DNA of 64,000 nucleotides. Source: Vibrio mexicanus (GTDB lineage: Bacteria > Pseudomonadota > Gammaproteobacteria > Enterobacterales > Vibrionaceae). Below are positions 17,288-26,978 of this stretch, piece by piece (positions within the stretch are counted from its first letter, which is position 1; every line of letters starts with the position of its first letter). The stretch covers positions 1 through 64,000 of the forward strand of contig NZ_JYJP01000109.1 in NCBI RefSeq assembly GCF_001012815.1, in the 5' to 3' direction. The position numbers and the translations under genes are program-made. The notes beneath the pieces are model-generated. The model worked only from the letters and a program-made list of their open reading frames with translations. It did no database searches and had not been told where the DNA came from.

Positions 17288-19050
17288 ATGGCAATGTCAT
17301 CTGAAAGCACCACAGCTTCGGAAGCGAATACTATTCAGTTATCTGGAGCAGAGATGGTGGTTCAATCTCTTATTAATGAGGGAGTTGAGCAGATTTTTGG
17401 TTATCCAGGCGGTTCAGTGCTGGATATCTATGACGCACTTCATGCGAAAACCGATCAGATTAAGCACGTTCTTGTTCGTCATGAACAAGCCGCGACGCAT
17501 ATGGCAGACGGTTATACTCGTGCAACGGGTAACCCTGGTGTGGTTCTGGTTTGTTCTGGTCCTGGCGCAACCAATACCGTAACGGGTATTGCCACCGCGT
17601 ACATGGACTCAATTCCTATGATCGTCATTTCTGGCAACGTACCAAACAACCTGATTGGTAACGATGCTTTCCAAGAGTGTGACATCGTGGGTGTCTCTCG
17701 CCCAATCGTAAAACACAGTTTCTTAGTGAAGAAAGCCGAAGATATCCCTGAAGTGGTTAAGAAAGCTTTCTACATTGCAACAACGGGTCGCCCTGGACCC
17801 GTTGTCATCGATCTTCCTAAAGATGTGATGAATCCGCAGATCAAACTGCCTTATCAATATCCTGAAACCATTAAGATGCGTTCATACAACCCAACGGTTT
17901 CAGGTCATAAAGGCCAGATCAAAAAAGCACTCAAAACACTGCTTGCAGCGAAAAAGCCAATTCTTTACGTCGGTGGTGGCGCAATCATCTCTGGTGCCGA
18001 CAAACAACTGCTTAAACTTGCTGAAGCCTTGAATCTACCGGTAGTGAGCACCTTAATGGGCCTAGGCGCTTTCCCTGGCACACATAAGAACGCATTAGGT
18101 ATGTTGGGCATGCATGGTTTGTATGAAGCCAACATGGCAATGCACAAAGCCGATTTGATCTTTGGTGTTGGGGTACGATTTGATGATCGTACAACGAACA
18201 ATCTAGAGAAATACTGTCCAGATGCGAAAATCATGCACATTGACATCGATCCTTCATCAATCTCTAAGAACGTTCGCGCGGACCTACCGATTGTAGGCTC
18301 GGCTGAAAAAGTTCTAGAGAGCATGGTTAAGCTTCTTGAAGAGCAAGGCGCGAGTAACGATAGCGAGGCATTAGACAGCTGGTGGCAAGAGATCCAGACA
18401 TGGAAAGAGCGTGACTGCCTAGCATATGAAAAGTCGCCAGAGCGCATCAAGCCACAGCAAGTTATCGAGACGCTGCATAAGGTCACTAACGGTGATGCTT
18501 ACGTTGCGTCGGATGTTGGTCAGCACCAAATGTTTGCTGCACTTTACTACCCATTCAACAAACCGCGTCGTTGGATCAACTCAGGTGGCCTTGGCACCAT
18601 GGGCTTTGGCCTACCAGCAGGTATGGGCGTTAAGTTTGCTAAGCCTGATGAAGAAGTGGTGGTAGTGACCGGTGATGGCAGTATTCAGATGAATATCCAA
18701 GAGCTGTCGACAGCACTTCAATACAATATTCCGGTTAAGATCATTAACTTGAACAACCGTTTCTTAGGCATGGTAAAACAGTGGCAAGACATTGTTTATC
18801 AAGCCGTCACTCAAACTCATACATGGACTCTGTTCCAGACTTTGCGGCTATTGCCGAAGCATACGGGCACGTTGGCATGCGAATCTCCTCTCCAGATGAA
18901 CTTGAGTCTGGTCTAGAGAAAGCAATGGCAATGAAAGATCGTTTGGTGTTCGTTGATATCAGCGTGGACGATACTGAGCACGTTTACCCAATGCAAATTA
19001 AAGGCGAGGGTATGGACAAGATGTGGTTAAGCAAGACGGAGAGAACATAA
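17288..19050 (+). CDS. ilvI: Acetolactate synthase III large subunit, frame broken
   Basis: IlvI is the catalytic, thiamin-diphosphate-dependent subunit that makes acetolactate and acetohydroxybutyrate for valine, leucine and isoleucine. The N-terminal PYR domain has the FGYPGGSVLDIYDAL motif and catalytic Glu (in VRHEQAA). The C-terminal PP domain has GDGSIQMNIQEL. The frame breaks at 18803, where one G of GG is missing: adding it converts QAVTQT into QGRHSNSYMDSVPDF, the conserved sequence, and joins the rest to the stop at 19050. Repaired length is 587. AAGGAG lies six bases before the ATG. ilvH follows by one base. Confidence 0.95.
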
Positions 19051-19051
19051 T

Positions 19052-19546
19052 ATGAGACACATTCTTTCAATATTAATGGAAAACCAACCAGGTGCACTAT
19101 CACGAGTGGTTGGCCTGTTTTCTCAACGTGGCTACAACATCGAATCATTAACAGTATCGCCAACGGATGATGAAACACTGTCGCGTCTTAACTTAACGAC
19201 GACTTCTGATGAGATGCAGTTAGAGCAGATTCAAAAGCAGCTGCATAAATTGATCGATGTACTTAAGGTACAAGAAGTTTCCGAGCTCGAGCATATTGAG
19301 CGTGAACTGATGATGGTCAAGGTGAAAGCGAGCGGCTTTGCACGAGCTGAAGTAAAGCGCACGGCTGATATCTTCCGAGGTCAAATCGTCGATGTGACTG
19401 CCTCTCAATATACCGTGCAGATGGCAGGCACCAGTGAAAAGCTTGATGCTTTCATTCAGGCTTTGTCTGAAGTGACGGATGTGATTGAGGTCGCTCGAAG
19501 TGGTGTGGTTGGTATTGCTCGTGGTGAGCGAGTGCTAAAAGCATAA
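19052..19546 (+). CDS. ilvH: Acetolactate synthase III regulatory subunit
   Basis: A 164-residue small subunit that makes the holoenzyme sensitive to valine. The N-terminal ACT domain begins RHILSILMENQPGALSRVVGLFSQRGYNIESL and contains the valine-site residues expected of IlvH. The C-terminal half is the usual ALS small-subunit domain. It starts one base after the ilvI stop, so it is co-translated. A terminator follows at 19571. Confidence 0.97.
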   Translation: MRHILSILMENQPGALSRVVGLFSQRGYNIESLTVSPTDDETLSRLNLTTTSDEMQLEQIQKQLHKLIDVLKVQEVSELEHIERELMMVKVKASGFARAEVKRTADIFRGQIVDVTASQYTVQMAGTSEKLDAFIQALSEVTDVIEVARSGVVGIARGERVLKA

Positions 19547-19570
19547 TCATTTCTAAATGAATAGTGAAAG

Positions 19571-19596
19571 CGCAGCCCAAGGGCTGCGTTTTTTTG
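19571..19596 (+). terminator. ilvIH terminator
   Basis: Perfect 8-bp stem CGCAGCCC/GGGCTGCG with an AA spacer and a run of T, 24 bp after the ilvH stop. Confidence 0.9.
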
Positions 19597-19630
19597 TTGG
19601 TAAGGTAGTCGATTAAAGCTTCCGACAAAC

Positions 19631-19659
19631 AAAAAGCCCTGCATCATGTGCAGGGCTTT
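19631..19659 (-). terminator. serA terminator
   Basis: Eleven-bp stem (19633-19643 with 19649-19659); on the minus strand it is followed by U residues. It lies 22 bp past the serA stop. Together with 19571-19596 it insulates two convergent operons. Confidence 0.9.
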
Positions 19660-19681
19660 GACGTTTTATTGTAGCAACGAA

Positions 19682-20911
19682 TTAGTGAAGGATACGCGCG
19701 CGAATTGTACCTTCGATCTGCTTCAGTTTCGCTAATGCTTCTTCTGAACGTTCTGCTTCCACATCGATAACTACGTAACCCATGTCTGCAGAGGTTTGCA
19801 GGTACTGGCCTGCGATGTTGATGCTCTCTTCGGCAAAGATGGTGTTGATTTGCGTCAGGATACCTGGGCGGTTCTTGTGGATGTGCAGTAGGCGAGAGCA
19901 ATCACGGTGCTCTGGCAGCGATACCTCTGGGAAGTTCACACTTGAAAGCGTTGAACCGTTGTCTGAGTATTTCGCCAGCTTGCCTGCTACTTCCACACCA
20001 ATGTTTTCTTGAGCTTCTTGCGTTGAACCACCAACGTGAGGCGTTAGGATGACATTGTCGAATTGAATTAGTGGAGATTCAAACGGGTCTTTGTTGGTCT
20101 TAGGTTCAACTGGGAACACGTCCACAGCTGCGCCAGATAGGTGACCAGACTCAAGTGCACCGCAAAGCGCAGGAATATCAACAACCGTACCGCGAGCCGC
20201 GTTAATGAAGATCGCACCTGGCTTCATGCGTGCGAACTCTTCAACGCCCATCATGTCTTTCGTTTCTGGTGTTTCAGGAACGTGCAGTGAGATAACGTCA
20301 CACTTATTTAGTAGTTCACTCATGGTGTGAACTTGTGTTGCATTACCGAGCGATAGTTTGTTCTCGATATCGTAGAAGTAAACACGCATACCCAAGTTTT
20401 CAGCAATAATACCCAGCTGAGTACCGATGTGGCCGTAACCGATGATACCAAGACGCTTGCCACGTGCTTCGTAAGAGTTGTCAGCGCTCTTTTTCCAGAT
20501 ACCACGGTGTGCAAGTGCATTCTTCTCAGGAATACCGCGAAGAAGCAGAAGAATTTGGCCAAGTACCAGTTCAGCAACGCTTCGAGTGTTTGAGAACGGT
20601 GCGTTAAATACTGGGATACCGCGAGCGGCGGCTGCACCAAGGTTTACTTGGTTTGTACCAATACAGAAACAACCAATCGCAACCAGTTTTTCAGCTGCAT
20701 CGATCACTTCTTGAGAAAGGTTAGTACGGGAGCGAATACCAATGAAGTGTGCGTCCTTCACGGCTTTCAATAGCTCTTCTTCTGGCAAAGAGCCTTTGTG
20801 GTATTCAATGTTGGTGTAACCCGCAGCTTGAAGTACTTCTACTGAAGAAGGGTGTAGGCCTTCAAGCAGAAGGATTTTAATTTTGTCTTTTTCCAGTGAA
20901 ACTTTGGCCAT
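19682..20911 (-). CDS. serA: D-3-phosphoglycerate dehydrogenase
   Basis: SerA oxidises 3-phosphoglycerate with NAD, the first step of serine synthesis. The 409 residues align in numbering with the E. coli enzyme: nucleotide-binding GYGHIG at 158-163, and catalytic Arg240, Glu269 and His292. A C-terminal ACT domain (about 338-409), where serine binds to inhibit the enzyme, is complete. The start has AAGGATT upstream. It is a single gene between convergent ilvH and downstream rpiA; the usual serA-rpiA neighbourhood is kept. Confidence 0.98.
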   Translation of the reverse strand: MAKVSLEKDKIKILLLEGLHPSSVEVLQAAGYTNIEYHKGSLPEEELLKAVKDAHFIGIRSRTNLSQEVIDAAEKLVAIGCFCIGTNQVNLGAAAARGIPVFNAPFSNTRSVAELVLGQILLLLRGIPEKNALAHRGIWKKSADNSYEARGKRLGIIGYGHIGTQLGIIAENLGMRVYFYDIENKLSLGNATQVHTMSELLNKCDVISLHVPETPETKDMMGVEEFARMKPGAIFINAARGTVVDIPALCGALESGHLSGAAVDVFPVEPKTNKDPFESPLIQFDNVILTPHVGGSTQEAQENIGVEVAGKLAKYSDNGSTLSSVNFPEVSLPEHRDCSRLLHIHKNRPGILTQINTIFAEESINIAGQYLQTSADMGYVVIDVEAERSEEALAKLKQIEGTIRARILH

Positions 20912-21110
20912 TATCGTAATCCTTTAAATGGGGAAAGGGGGCTTAACTGGCGCACATCGCAAAAAAGGGCTCTAACACGTAAAATATTCGCCACTTCTTG
21001 GGGACGCAAACGATTTCCCTGTGCGTCTTCTGCTCATTAAGTTAACAAAAAAAATACAGTTTGGGTAAGAAAATTACGGAATAAGCAATAATTTTTCTAG
21101 AGAAGCTAAC

Positions 21111-21137
21111 AAAAAGCGGCGCAAAAGAGCGCCGCTT
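21111..21137 (-). terminator. rpiA terminator
   Basis: Nine-bp perfect stem (AAGCGGCGC at 21114-21122 with 21129-21137), giving UUUUU on the minus strand, 58 bp past the rpiA stop. Confidence 0.85.
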
Positions 21138-21194
21138 GTAATGAAATAACAAAAAATAATAGAAACTCAGTTCAAAATCCGAGTTTTCATTCGA

Positions 21195-21851
21195 TTATTC
21201 TTCGATTTTTGCACCTTCAGGTGTACCTGTGATCACAACGTCAGCGCCGCGATCAGCAAACAGGCCATTTGTCACCACACCAACGATGGCATTGATGCGG
21301 ATTTCTAGGTCTTTTGCGTCAGTAATTTTCAGACCGTGAACATCGAGAATGTCACAGCCATTGTCGGTCACTACGCCTTCACGGTACACAGGGTTACCGC
21401 CCAGTTTTTTCAGTTCGCGCGCTACGTGCTCACGAGCCATTGGAATCACTTCTACAGGAAGTGGGAAAGTACCTAGTACGTCGACAGCTTTCGTGCCATC
21501 AACGATACATACAAACTTATCTGAGATTGCTGCAACGATCTTTTCACGAGTCAGAGCTGCGCCGCCACCTTTGATCATGTCGCGAGTTGCATTGATCTCG
21601 TCTGCACCATCAACGTAAACATCCAGTTTTTCAACTTCATTACAGTCGAATACTTGAATACCAAGGCCTTCTAATTTCTCAGTTGATGCTACAGAGCTAG
21701 AAACCGCGCCTTTAATATCGTCCTTGATTGATCCTAGTGCATCGATGAAGTGATTCACTGTTGAGCCCGTACCTACGCCCACGATGCTGCCTTTTTCTAC
21801 ATACTTTAATGCAGCCCAGCCAGCAGCCTTTTTCATTTCATCTTGAGTCAT
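21195..21851 (-). CDS. rpiA: Ribose-5-phosphate isomerase A
   Basis: RpiA interconverts ribose-5-phosphate and ribulose-5-phosphate in the pentose phosphate pathway. With the ATG at 21851 (MTQDEMKKAAGW) the length is 218, close to E. coli RpiA. GTGST at 27-31, DGADE at 81-85 and KGGGAALTREK at 94-104 form the phosphate-binding and catalytic sites. An ATG two codons upstream overlaps the Shine-Dalgarno GGAG and is less likely. It is transcribed alone. Confidence 0.96.
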   Translation of the reverse strand: MTQDEMKKAAGWAALKYVEKGSIVGVGTGSTVNHFIDALGSIKDDIKGAVSSSVASTEKLEGLGIQVFDCNEVEKLDVYVDGADEINATRDMIKGGGAALTREKIVAAISDKFVCIVDGTKAVDVLGTFPLPVEVIPMAREHVARELKKLGGNPVYREGVVTDNGCDILDVHGLKITDAKDLEIRINAIVGVVTNGLFADRGADVVITGTPEGAKIEE

Positions 21852-21927
21852 GCCCATCTCCAGAGTGAGTTATTTAGATTAAGAATTAATCAGTACCATT
21901 CAAGCGCGCGATTATAGCGATTCTAGG

Positions 21928-22551
21928 TCAAGATTCCCATTGCCAGATCTGGCTCGGGGTCACTATTTTAGGTAAAGGCACATCCCATGATTCAATAGGC
22001 AGCTTATCAACATGTTGGCAATCATGGGCGAGACCGATAGGTTGAGGGCCGCGATTATTTTCAAACCAAGGCTGCAGGGTGCGATCGTAGTAACCGCCAC
22101 CCATCCCCAGTCGATGACCGGTCGAATCAAATCCCACTAAAGGTGTACAGATGACATCCAATTGCTGAACGGGGCAGATCAGTGGCTGTTTCAAACGTGG
22201 CTCGAGAATGTTGTAGCGGTTGTGGGTCATTTCTGTATTGGGTGTGTATTCCAAAAACAGCAGATGGCCTTTAGAGAAAGGGTGAATAACCGGTAAGTAG
22301 GTCTTTTTACCAGTAGCCCAGAGCCAGTCAATCAGAGGTTGAGTGTCGAGCTCGCCGTCAGCGGCCAAATAGAGCGCAATGTGTTCGGCGTTTGCTTCAG
22401 ATGTTTGCTTGAACTGATCAACCAAAGCCTGTGATGCCGCTTTTTGGTCAAACTCTGAAAGGCTATTCCGTTTGTTGCGGATCAGTTTGCGAAAGTCTTG
22501 GCGAGAGAGCTGTGATGGTTGATTGGAACTTGATTGAACGGTCAGTGACAT
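21928..22551 (-). CDS. 5-formyltetrahydrofolate cyclo-ligase (YgfA)
   Basis: Converts 5-formyl-THF to 5,10-methenyl-THF using ATP, returning a stored folate to one-carbon metabolism. The 207 residues contain the C-terminal family motif RLGMGGGYYDR at 147-157. The N-terminal basic helix RQDFRKLIRNKRNSL is the usual ATP and substrate segment. It lies directly downstream of 6S RNA in the same orientation. In E. coli the ssrS-ygfA dicistron is conserved, so this gene is probably transcribed through 6S RNA. GAGG precedes the ATG. Confidence 0.95.
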   Translation of the reverse strand: MSLTVQSSSNQPSQLSRQDFRKLIRNKRNSLSEFDQKAASQALVDQFKQTSEANAEHIALYLAADGELDTQPLIDWLWATGKKTYLPVIHPFSKGHLLFLEYTPNTEMTHNRYNILEPRLKQPLICPVQQLDVICTPLVGFDSTGHRLGMGGGYYDRTLQPWFENNRGPQPIGLAHDCQHVDKLPIESWDVPLPKIVTPSQIWQWES

Positions 22552-22595
22552 AGTGGCCTCTAGTTAAAAGCGGCGAGTTCTAAATCACTTGAAAG

Positions 22596-22781
22596 GGATA
22601 CCCCAGAGTGCCGTTGAGGATTGTGGCCCTTGAACCAGCTGGTTCAAGGCGGATCAGCAATGGTGACCGTAGGCTTCTCGGTACGAGCCGAGCATGCTCA
22701 ATAGTCATCAAGTACTAACCCTAATGTATTGCTTATCGGCTCAGGGACTTAAATCCAGCTGACGCACACCCCAGGGTAAAT
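22596..22781 (-). ncRNA. ssrS: 6S RNA
   Basis: About 185 bases between zapA and the formyl-THF cyclo-ligase gene, the conserved position of ssrS. On the minus strand the ends pair through roughly 12 bp (near 22598-22609 with 22766-22777). Conserved elements in order are CCCTGAGCCGATA, the GAGCATGCTCGG segment, CCGAGAAGCCT, and the CCTTGAACC/GGTTCAAGG hairpin. A large central bulge lies between, mimicking open promoter DNA. 6S RNA binds sigma-70 RNA polymerase in stationary phase. Exact ends are estimates. Confidence 0.93.
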
Positions 22782-22798
22782 TTTGTGGTTAAGTAAGT

Positions 22799-23107
22799 TT
22801 AGTCGCTCGAACGTTTTACTTTACTTAATGCATCATCGAGTGATGCTGTGAGCAGACTGAGTCTGTCACTTAAATCTTGTTGCTTTTGCTCGCCATCACG
22901 GTTTACCGATTGAAGCTCATAGCAAAAGTTTAAGGCGGTAATTGTCAACAATTGAACTTCATTGGTGACTTTGGTTCGGGAGGTTAACTCTTTCAGTTTT
23001 TCATCAAGGTGTTGAGCCGCATTAATCAATGATTCTTCTTGACCTGCAGGGCAGTTAACTCGTGTGAGTTTGCCTAAAATTTCAACTTCAACCGCTTGAT
23101 TACTCAT
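22799..23107 (-). CDS. zapA: Cell division protein ZapA
   Basis: A 102-residue ZapA, which binds FtsZ and promotes bundling at the Z ring. The N-terminal globular part (VEVEILGKLTRVNCPAGQEESLINAAQHLDEKL) matches the family. The C-terminal half is a helical coiled coil that tetramerises. It is directly upstream of 6S RNA on the same strand, the standard gammaproteobacterial order zapA-ssrS-ygfA. ygfB is divergent on the other side. Confidence 0.95.
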   Translation of the reverse strand: MSNQAVEVEILGKLTRVNCPAGQEESLINAAQHLDEKLKELTSRTKVTNEVQLLTITALNFCYELQSVNRDGEQKQQDLSDRLSLLTASLDDALSKVKRSSD

Positions 23108-23349
23108 TACCTATGAACTCTTTACGCGCCATTCCATGGTGACCATGATACGCGACCACCGAGGAGGAAACTATAGGTAATGCGATTATAAGATTCAAGC
23201 TTTTCACAACGAAGTGACACAAATCAGAGTTTGACCACACAGTAATTGGGCAATTTGAGTATTTGCTATCCACAATTACTAACATCGCCATTTTCGCCGT
23301 GAGGGTGAAATGGTAGGATTGAGCGACTTAAAACATGAAAGGCTTTCCC

Positions 23350-23925
23350 ATGAGTGAAACAACACTTCCTGATTACCTTGTTGTAGCGACTGAATTGCAA
23401 TCTGCAGGCTTAGCGGTGAACCCGTCTGAGCTTCATGGCTTATTGACAGGCATGCTGAGTGGCGGCTTGAAGCTGAATGATGAAAGCTGGCAGGCCGTAT
23501 TATTTGATTACACCAATGATGGTATGGGCTGGCCGAAGGCGTCACTGGAGTTTGCCAAAACTATCCTTGCGACAACGACGCTTGAAGTGACAGGTACAGG
23601 CATGGAAATTTCTTTGCTGCTTCCAGATGAAGAAGCGAGTGCAAGCCTATTCGATTTAGCAGATGGCGTTGCGGATTGGGTTAACCACTATATTTCTGGT
23701 CTTGGTTTAATTGGTGCCGACATCAAGAAAGCGTCGAAAGAGACGAAAGAAGCCTTGGCAGACTTAGAAGAGATCGCCAAGCTAGGTATCGATGAAGATG
23801 ATGACATGGAAGAGCAAGCCCAGCTGCTTGAGCAGGTGATTGAGCATGTTAAAGCGTGTGCTTTGACCATTCATGCCGAGTTTGGTGCAAGGCCAACTGC
23901 TGAAGCGTCGACGACGATTCACTAA
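23350..23925 (+). CDS. UPF0149 family protein YgfB
   Basis: A 191-residue member of the UPF0149 family. The ATG at 23350 (MSETTLPDYL) is preferred over an upstream start because AAAGG precedes it by seven bases and the protein then matches the family N-terminus. The motif ELHGLLTGMLSGG is near residues 28-40. An acidic helical tail rich in D and E follows. Function is not firmly known in Vibrio; in Pseudomonas a YgfB homologue affects beta-lactam resistance gene expression. ubiH follows after 54 bp. The pepP gene that sits between them in E. coli is absent here. Confidence 0.92.
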   Translation: MSETTLPDYLVVATELQSAGLAVNPSELHGLLTGMLSGGLKLNDESWQAVLFDYTNDGMGWPKASLEFAKTILATTTLEVTGTGMEISLLLPDEEASASLFDLADGVADWVNHYISGLGLIGADIKKASKETKEALADLEEIAKLGIDEDDDMEEQAQLLEQVIEHVKACALTIHAEFGARPTAEASTTIH

Positions 23926-23979
23926 CCTTTTTCTTTTCGCACTATAAAACTTTGAGCAGTACAAAACTGGGTAGAAAGC

Positions 23980-25157
23980 ATGAAGCAGTTTGATGTCGTT
24001 ATTGCTGGTGGCGCAATGGCAGGGATGACGCTAGCACTAGCGTTGGATAAGTTAAGCGAAGGTCGCTTATCGATAGCGGTCGTTGAAGCTTATCAAGTGG
24101 ATCATCAGACCCATCCCGGTTTTGATTCTCGCTCCATTGCACTGTCTTACGGCACGGTTAATCTTCTGAAAAGTTGGTCTTTGTGGCAAGACATTGAGCC
24201 TGTTGCAACGGCCATCAACGACATTCACGTTTCTGACCGCGCGCATGCTGGCATGACAGATATTTCCGCTCCAGAACTGGGGGTGAATGCGCTAGGCTAT
24301 GTCGTTGAATTGGCAGATGTAGGCCGTATCTACCAACAGAAAGCGGATGCGACAGATAACATTACGTTGTTTTGCCCTGATTCTGTCGCTAGCGTAGAAA
24401 GAACCCAAGAAACGGTATCTATTACCTTAGCGAGCGGTGAATTACTGACGAGTAAGCTACTCGTAGCCGCCGATGGTGCGATTTCAACTTGCTGTTCGCA
24501 GGTTGGTATTGAGATGCGCGAGCATGATTTTGAGCAAGTCGCTGTCATTGCGAATATTTGCAGTGAACAGAGTCACGGCAACCGCGCGTTTGAACGTTTC
24601 ACTGAACATGGCCCATTAGCTTTGCTGCCGATGAGCGATAATCGCTTATCTTTGGTTTGGTGCTTGCCACCAGAGTTTGCCCAAACGGTGATGTCACTCG
24701 ACGAAGAGGTGTTTTTGCAGGAACTGCAAAGTGCATTTGGATGGCGCTTGGGCAAATTGACCAAAGTGGGGGAGAAAGCGAGTTACCCTCTGATTCTGCG
24801 TCATCGCGAGCAAAATGTGTCTCATCGTTTTGCTATTGTCGGGAATGCGGCACAAACCCTTCACCCAATCGCAGGTCAAGGGTTTAACTTAGGTATTCGA
24901 GATGTGGCTACGCTTGCTGAACAGATTGTGAAGTCTCCTCAAGATGCCGGTCAGTATGGGGTGCTATCAAGTTTTCGCGAGCGCAGACAGTCCGATAGGG
25001 CCAATACTATTTCGCTCACGTCGTCTATGGTTCATATATTTTCCAATGATCTACCGCCATGCGCTTGGGTAGAAATTTAGCGCTATTTACTATGGATAAT
25101 CTGCCACAACTCAAGTCGCCGCTGATTAAGCGCACTTTGGGTATTGTTGAGCGCTAA
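23980..25157 (+). CDS. ubiH: 2-octaprenyl-6-methoxyphenol hydroxylase, frame broken
   Basis: UbiH is a flavin monooxygenase hydroxylating the ring in ubiquinone synthesis. The N-terminal FAD-binding glycine motif is VVIAGGAMAGM. The mid-protein AADGA and the C-terminal GNAAQTLHPIAGQGFNLG motifs are intact. The frame stops early at 25080 because one G is missing at 25056 (CCGGCC read as CCGCC). Restoring it gives LPAMRLGRNLALFTMDNLPQ onward, a stop at 25157 and 392 residues, identical to E. coli UbiH length. It precedes ubiI in the same operon. Confidence 0.94.
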
Positions 25158-25186
25158 TCGAGTCATTTTTAAAAGGTTTAATTGTC

Positions 25187-26413
25187 ATGATGCAAAGTGT
25201 AGATATTGCTATCGTTGGTGGCGGGATGGTCGGCCTAGCTTTGGCCGCAGCGTTTAAAGATAGTGATATTCGTGTTGCGGTAATTGAAGGCAAAGCGCCT
25301 GAGCAATCTTTGGTTGCTCTCCCAGATGTGCGTGTATCCGCCCTAAGCCGTTCAAGCGAAGTGCTACTTCGTAACTTAGGCGCTTGGCAGGGCATTATGG
25401 AACGCCGAGCTTCACCTTACCGCGCAATGGAAGTGTGGGAGCAAGACAGCTTCGCGCGAATAGAGTTTGACGCCCAACAGTTCGCACAGCCTGATTTAGG
25501 CCACATCGTTGAAAACCGAGTCATCCAACTGGCTCTGCTTGATCAGGTTCAGCAGTTGCAGAATGTTTCCCTGTTTATGCCTGCTCGTTGTCAAACTATG
25601 GCGATAGGTGAAAGTGAAGCCTGGTTAACCTTAGACAATGGTCACTCGATTACGGCGAAGTTAGTCGTTGGCGCTGACGGTGCAAACTCTTGGGTCCGCA
25701 AGCAAGCGGATATCCCACTTACCCATTGGGACTATGGCCACAGTGCTATTGTTGCCAACGTGCGCACTGATGAACCGCATGAATCGGTCGCAAGACAGGT
25801 GTTCACACCGCAAGGGCCGCTGGCATTTCTGCCGTTAGGTGAATCTAATTTAAGTTCTATCGTTTGGTCGACCGACCCTTCACGAGCAGAGCGCTTAGTT
25901 GCTATGCCAGAAGAAGAGTTTAATAAATCATTAACGGCAGAATTTGATGTTAAGTTGGGTTTATCGCGGGTTGAGGGAGAGCGTTTTGCGTTTCCTTTGA
26001 AGATGCGTTACGCCAGAGACTTCGCGGTTGAACGCATTGCGCTGGTTGGTGATGCCGCGCATACCATTCACCCGCTAGCTGGGCAGGGTGTGAACCTTGG
26101 CCTGCTTGATGCCGCCAGTTTGGCTCAAGAGGTGATGGTATTATGGCAAGAAGGGCAAGATATTGGCTCTAAGCGCAACCTAAGAAACTATGAGCGCTGG
26201 CGCAAGGCTGAAGCCGCTAAGATGATTGCGGCGATGCAAGGCTTCAAAGATCTGTTTGCTGGTGACAACCCTGCCAAGAAACTGATCCGTGGGATTGGCA
26301 TGAGCTTGGTTGGAACATTACCTGGTGCGAAAGATGAAATTATGAAGCGAGCACTGGGGCTCAAGGGGCAGCTTCCGGAACTGGCGAAAGCTCGCACTAA
26401 AGGCTTGGTATAG
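25187..26413 (+). CDS. ubiI: FAD-dependent 2-octaprenylphenol hydroxylase
   Basis: UbiI (VisC) carries out C5 hydroxylation in aerobic ubiquinone biosynthesis. The 408 residues show the FAD motif IAIVGGGMVGLALA at the start, the VVGADGANSWVR motif, and the second FAD motif VGDAAHTIHPLAGQGVNLG. It is a paralogue of the ubiH product just upstream, and the two are 29 bp apart once ubiH is repaired. Two adjacent ATGs (25187, 25190) both fit the AAAGG ribosome site. A strong hairpin at 26438 ends the operon. Confidence 0.95.
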   Translation: MMQSVDIAIVGGGMVGLALAAAFKDSDIRVAVIEGKAPEQSLVALPDVRVSALSRSSEVLLRNLGAWQGIMERRASPYRAMEVWEQDSFARIEFDAQQFAQPDLGHIVENRVIQLALLDQVQQLQNVSLFMPARCQTMAIGESEAWLTLDNGHSITAKLVVGADGANSWVRKQADIPLTHWDYGHSAIVANVRTDEPHESVARQVFTPQGPLAFLPLGESNLSSIVWSTDPSRAERLVAMPEEEFNKSLTAEFDVKLGLSRVEGERFAFPLKMRYARDFAVERIALVGDAAHTIHPLAGQGVNLGLLDAASLAQEVMVLWQEGQDIGSKRNLRNYERWRKAEAAKMIAAMQGFKDLFAGDNPAKKLIRGIGMSLVGTLPGAKDEIMKRALGLKGQLPELAKARTKGLV

Positions 26414-26437
26414 AGCCGAATTAGGTTTGAGAAAGTA

Positions 26438-26464
26438 AAAAGGGTTGGCAATGCCAACCCTTTT
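26438..26464. terminator. Bidirectional terminator between ubiI and ytfK
   Basis: Thirteen-bp inverted repeat AAAAGGGTTGGCA/TGCCAACCCTTTT with one central base, giving U runs on both strands between two convergent genes. Confidence 0.88.
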
Positions 26465-26479
26465 CTAATTCTGTTGTGT

Positions 26480-26686
26480 TTAAGCGTATGCGCAGCGTAG
26501 TTTCATGATTTCTTGATTAATTTCTTTTACTGCTTGGAAATGACGCTTTTCCGCACGCTCTGGAAGTATTAACTTTCCGTTATCAAACTCAAACTTACCG
26601 ACTCCGTTGATATAGATTCTTCCCTTAAAAAGACGACTTACATGCTTAGCTATCATTCCTGGAATATAGCGCTTAAACAGTCTCAT
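26480..26686 (-). CDS. ytfK: DUF1107 protein, YtfK homologue
   Basis: A 68-residue basic protein, the same length as E. coli YtfK. It shares the pattern RLFKRYIPGMIAKHV..LFKGRIYINGVGKFEFDNGKLILP with E. coli YtfK (FQRYNPLQVAKYV..LFRGRLYIKDVGAFEFDKG). YtfK in E. coli binds SpoT and stimulates ppGpp build-up under phosphate or fatty acid starvation. The same role here is inference. It is a single gene convergent with ubiI. The RelA synthetase gene is 22 kb further on, not in the same operon. Confidence 0.85.
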   Translation of the reverse strand: MRLFKRYIPGMIAKHVSRLFKGRIYINGVGKFEFDNGKLILPERAEKRHFQAVKEINQEIMKLRCAYA

Positions 26687-26978
26687 ATAGTGTGTCCTTG
26701 TTATTACCTAGCACCGCTAATTGTACGAAAACCCCGGCGATTTTTTTGTGATATTGCTGGAGGTTCATGCAGTCTTTACTAATCAGATTGGATATTTGTG
26801 CTGTTGTAGACAGAAAACCAGTCAAATCCCTAACTGAGTGTGATTGTTACCTCAAATTTGTTCTGTATGTGGAACTTGGCTGCGACATAGTAAGACAGAT
26901 GAATGTGACAAAAGTAAGAATAGACGAGATTTTTATCTGGGAAAGTTTAAGTTGTTATTTCTTAGTTAGAAAAGTAAC

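Noticed and set aside
21003..21027. GACGCA/TGCGTC inverted repeat in the serA leader as a riboswitch
   Set aside because: A 6-bp stem alone with no conserved riboswitch core; too weak to call.
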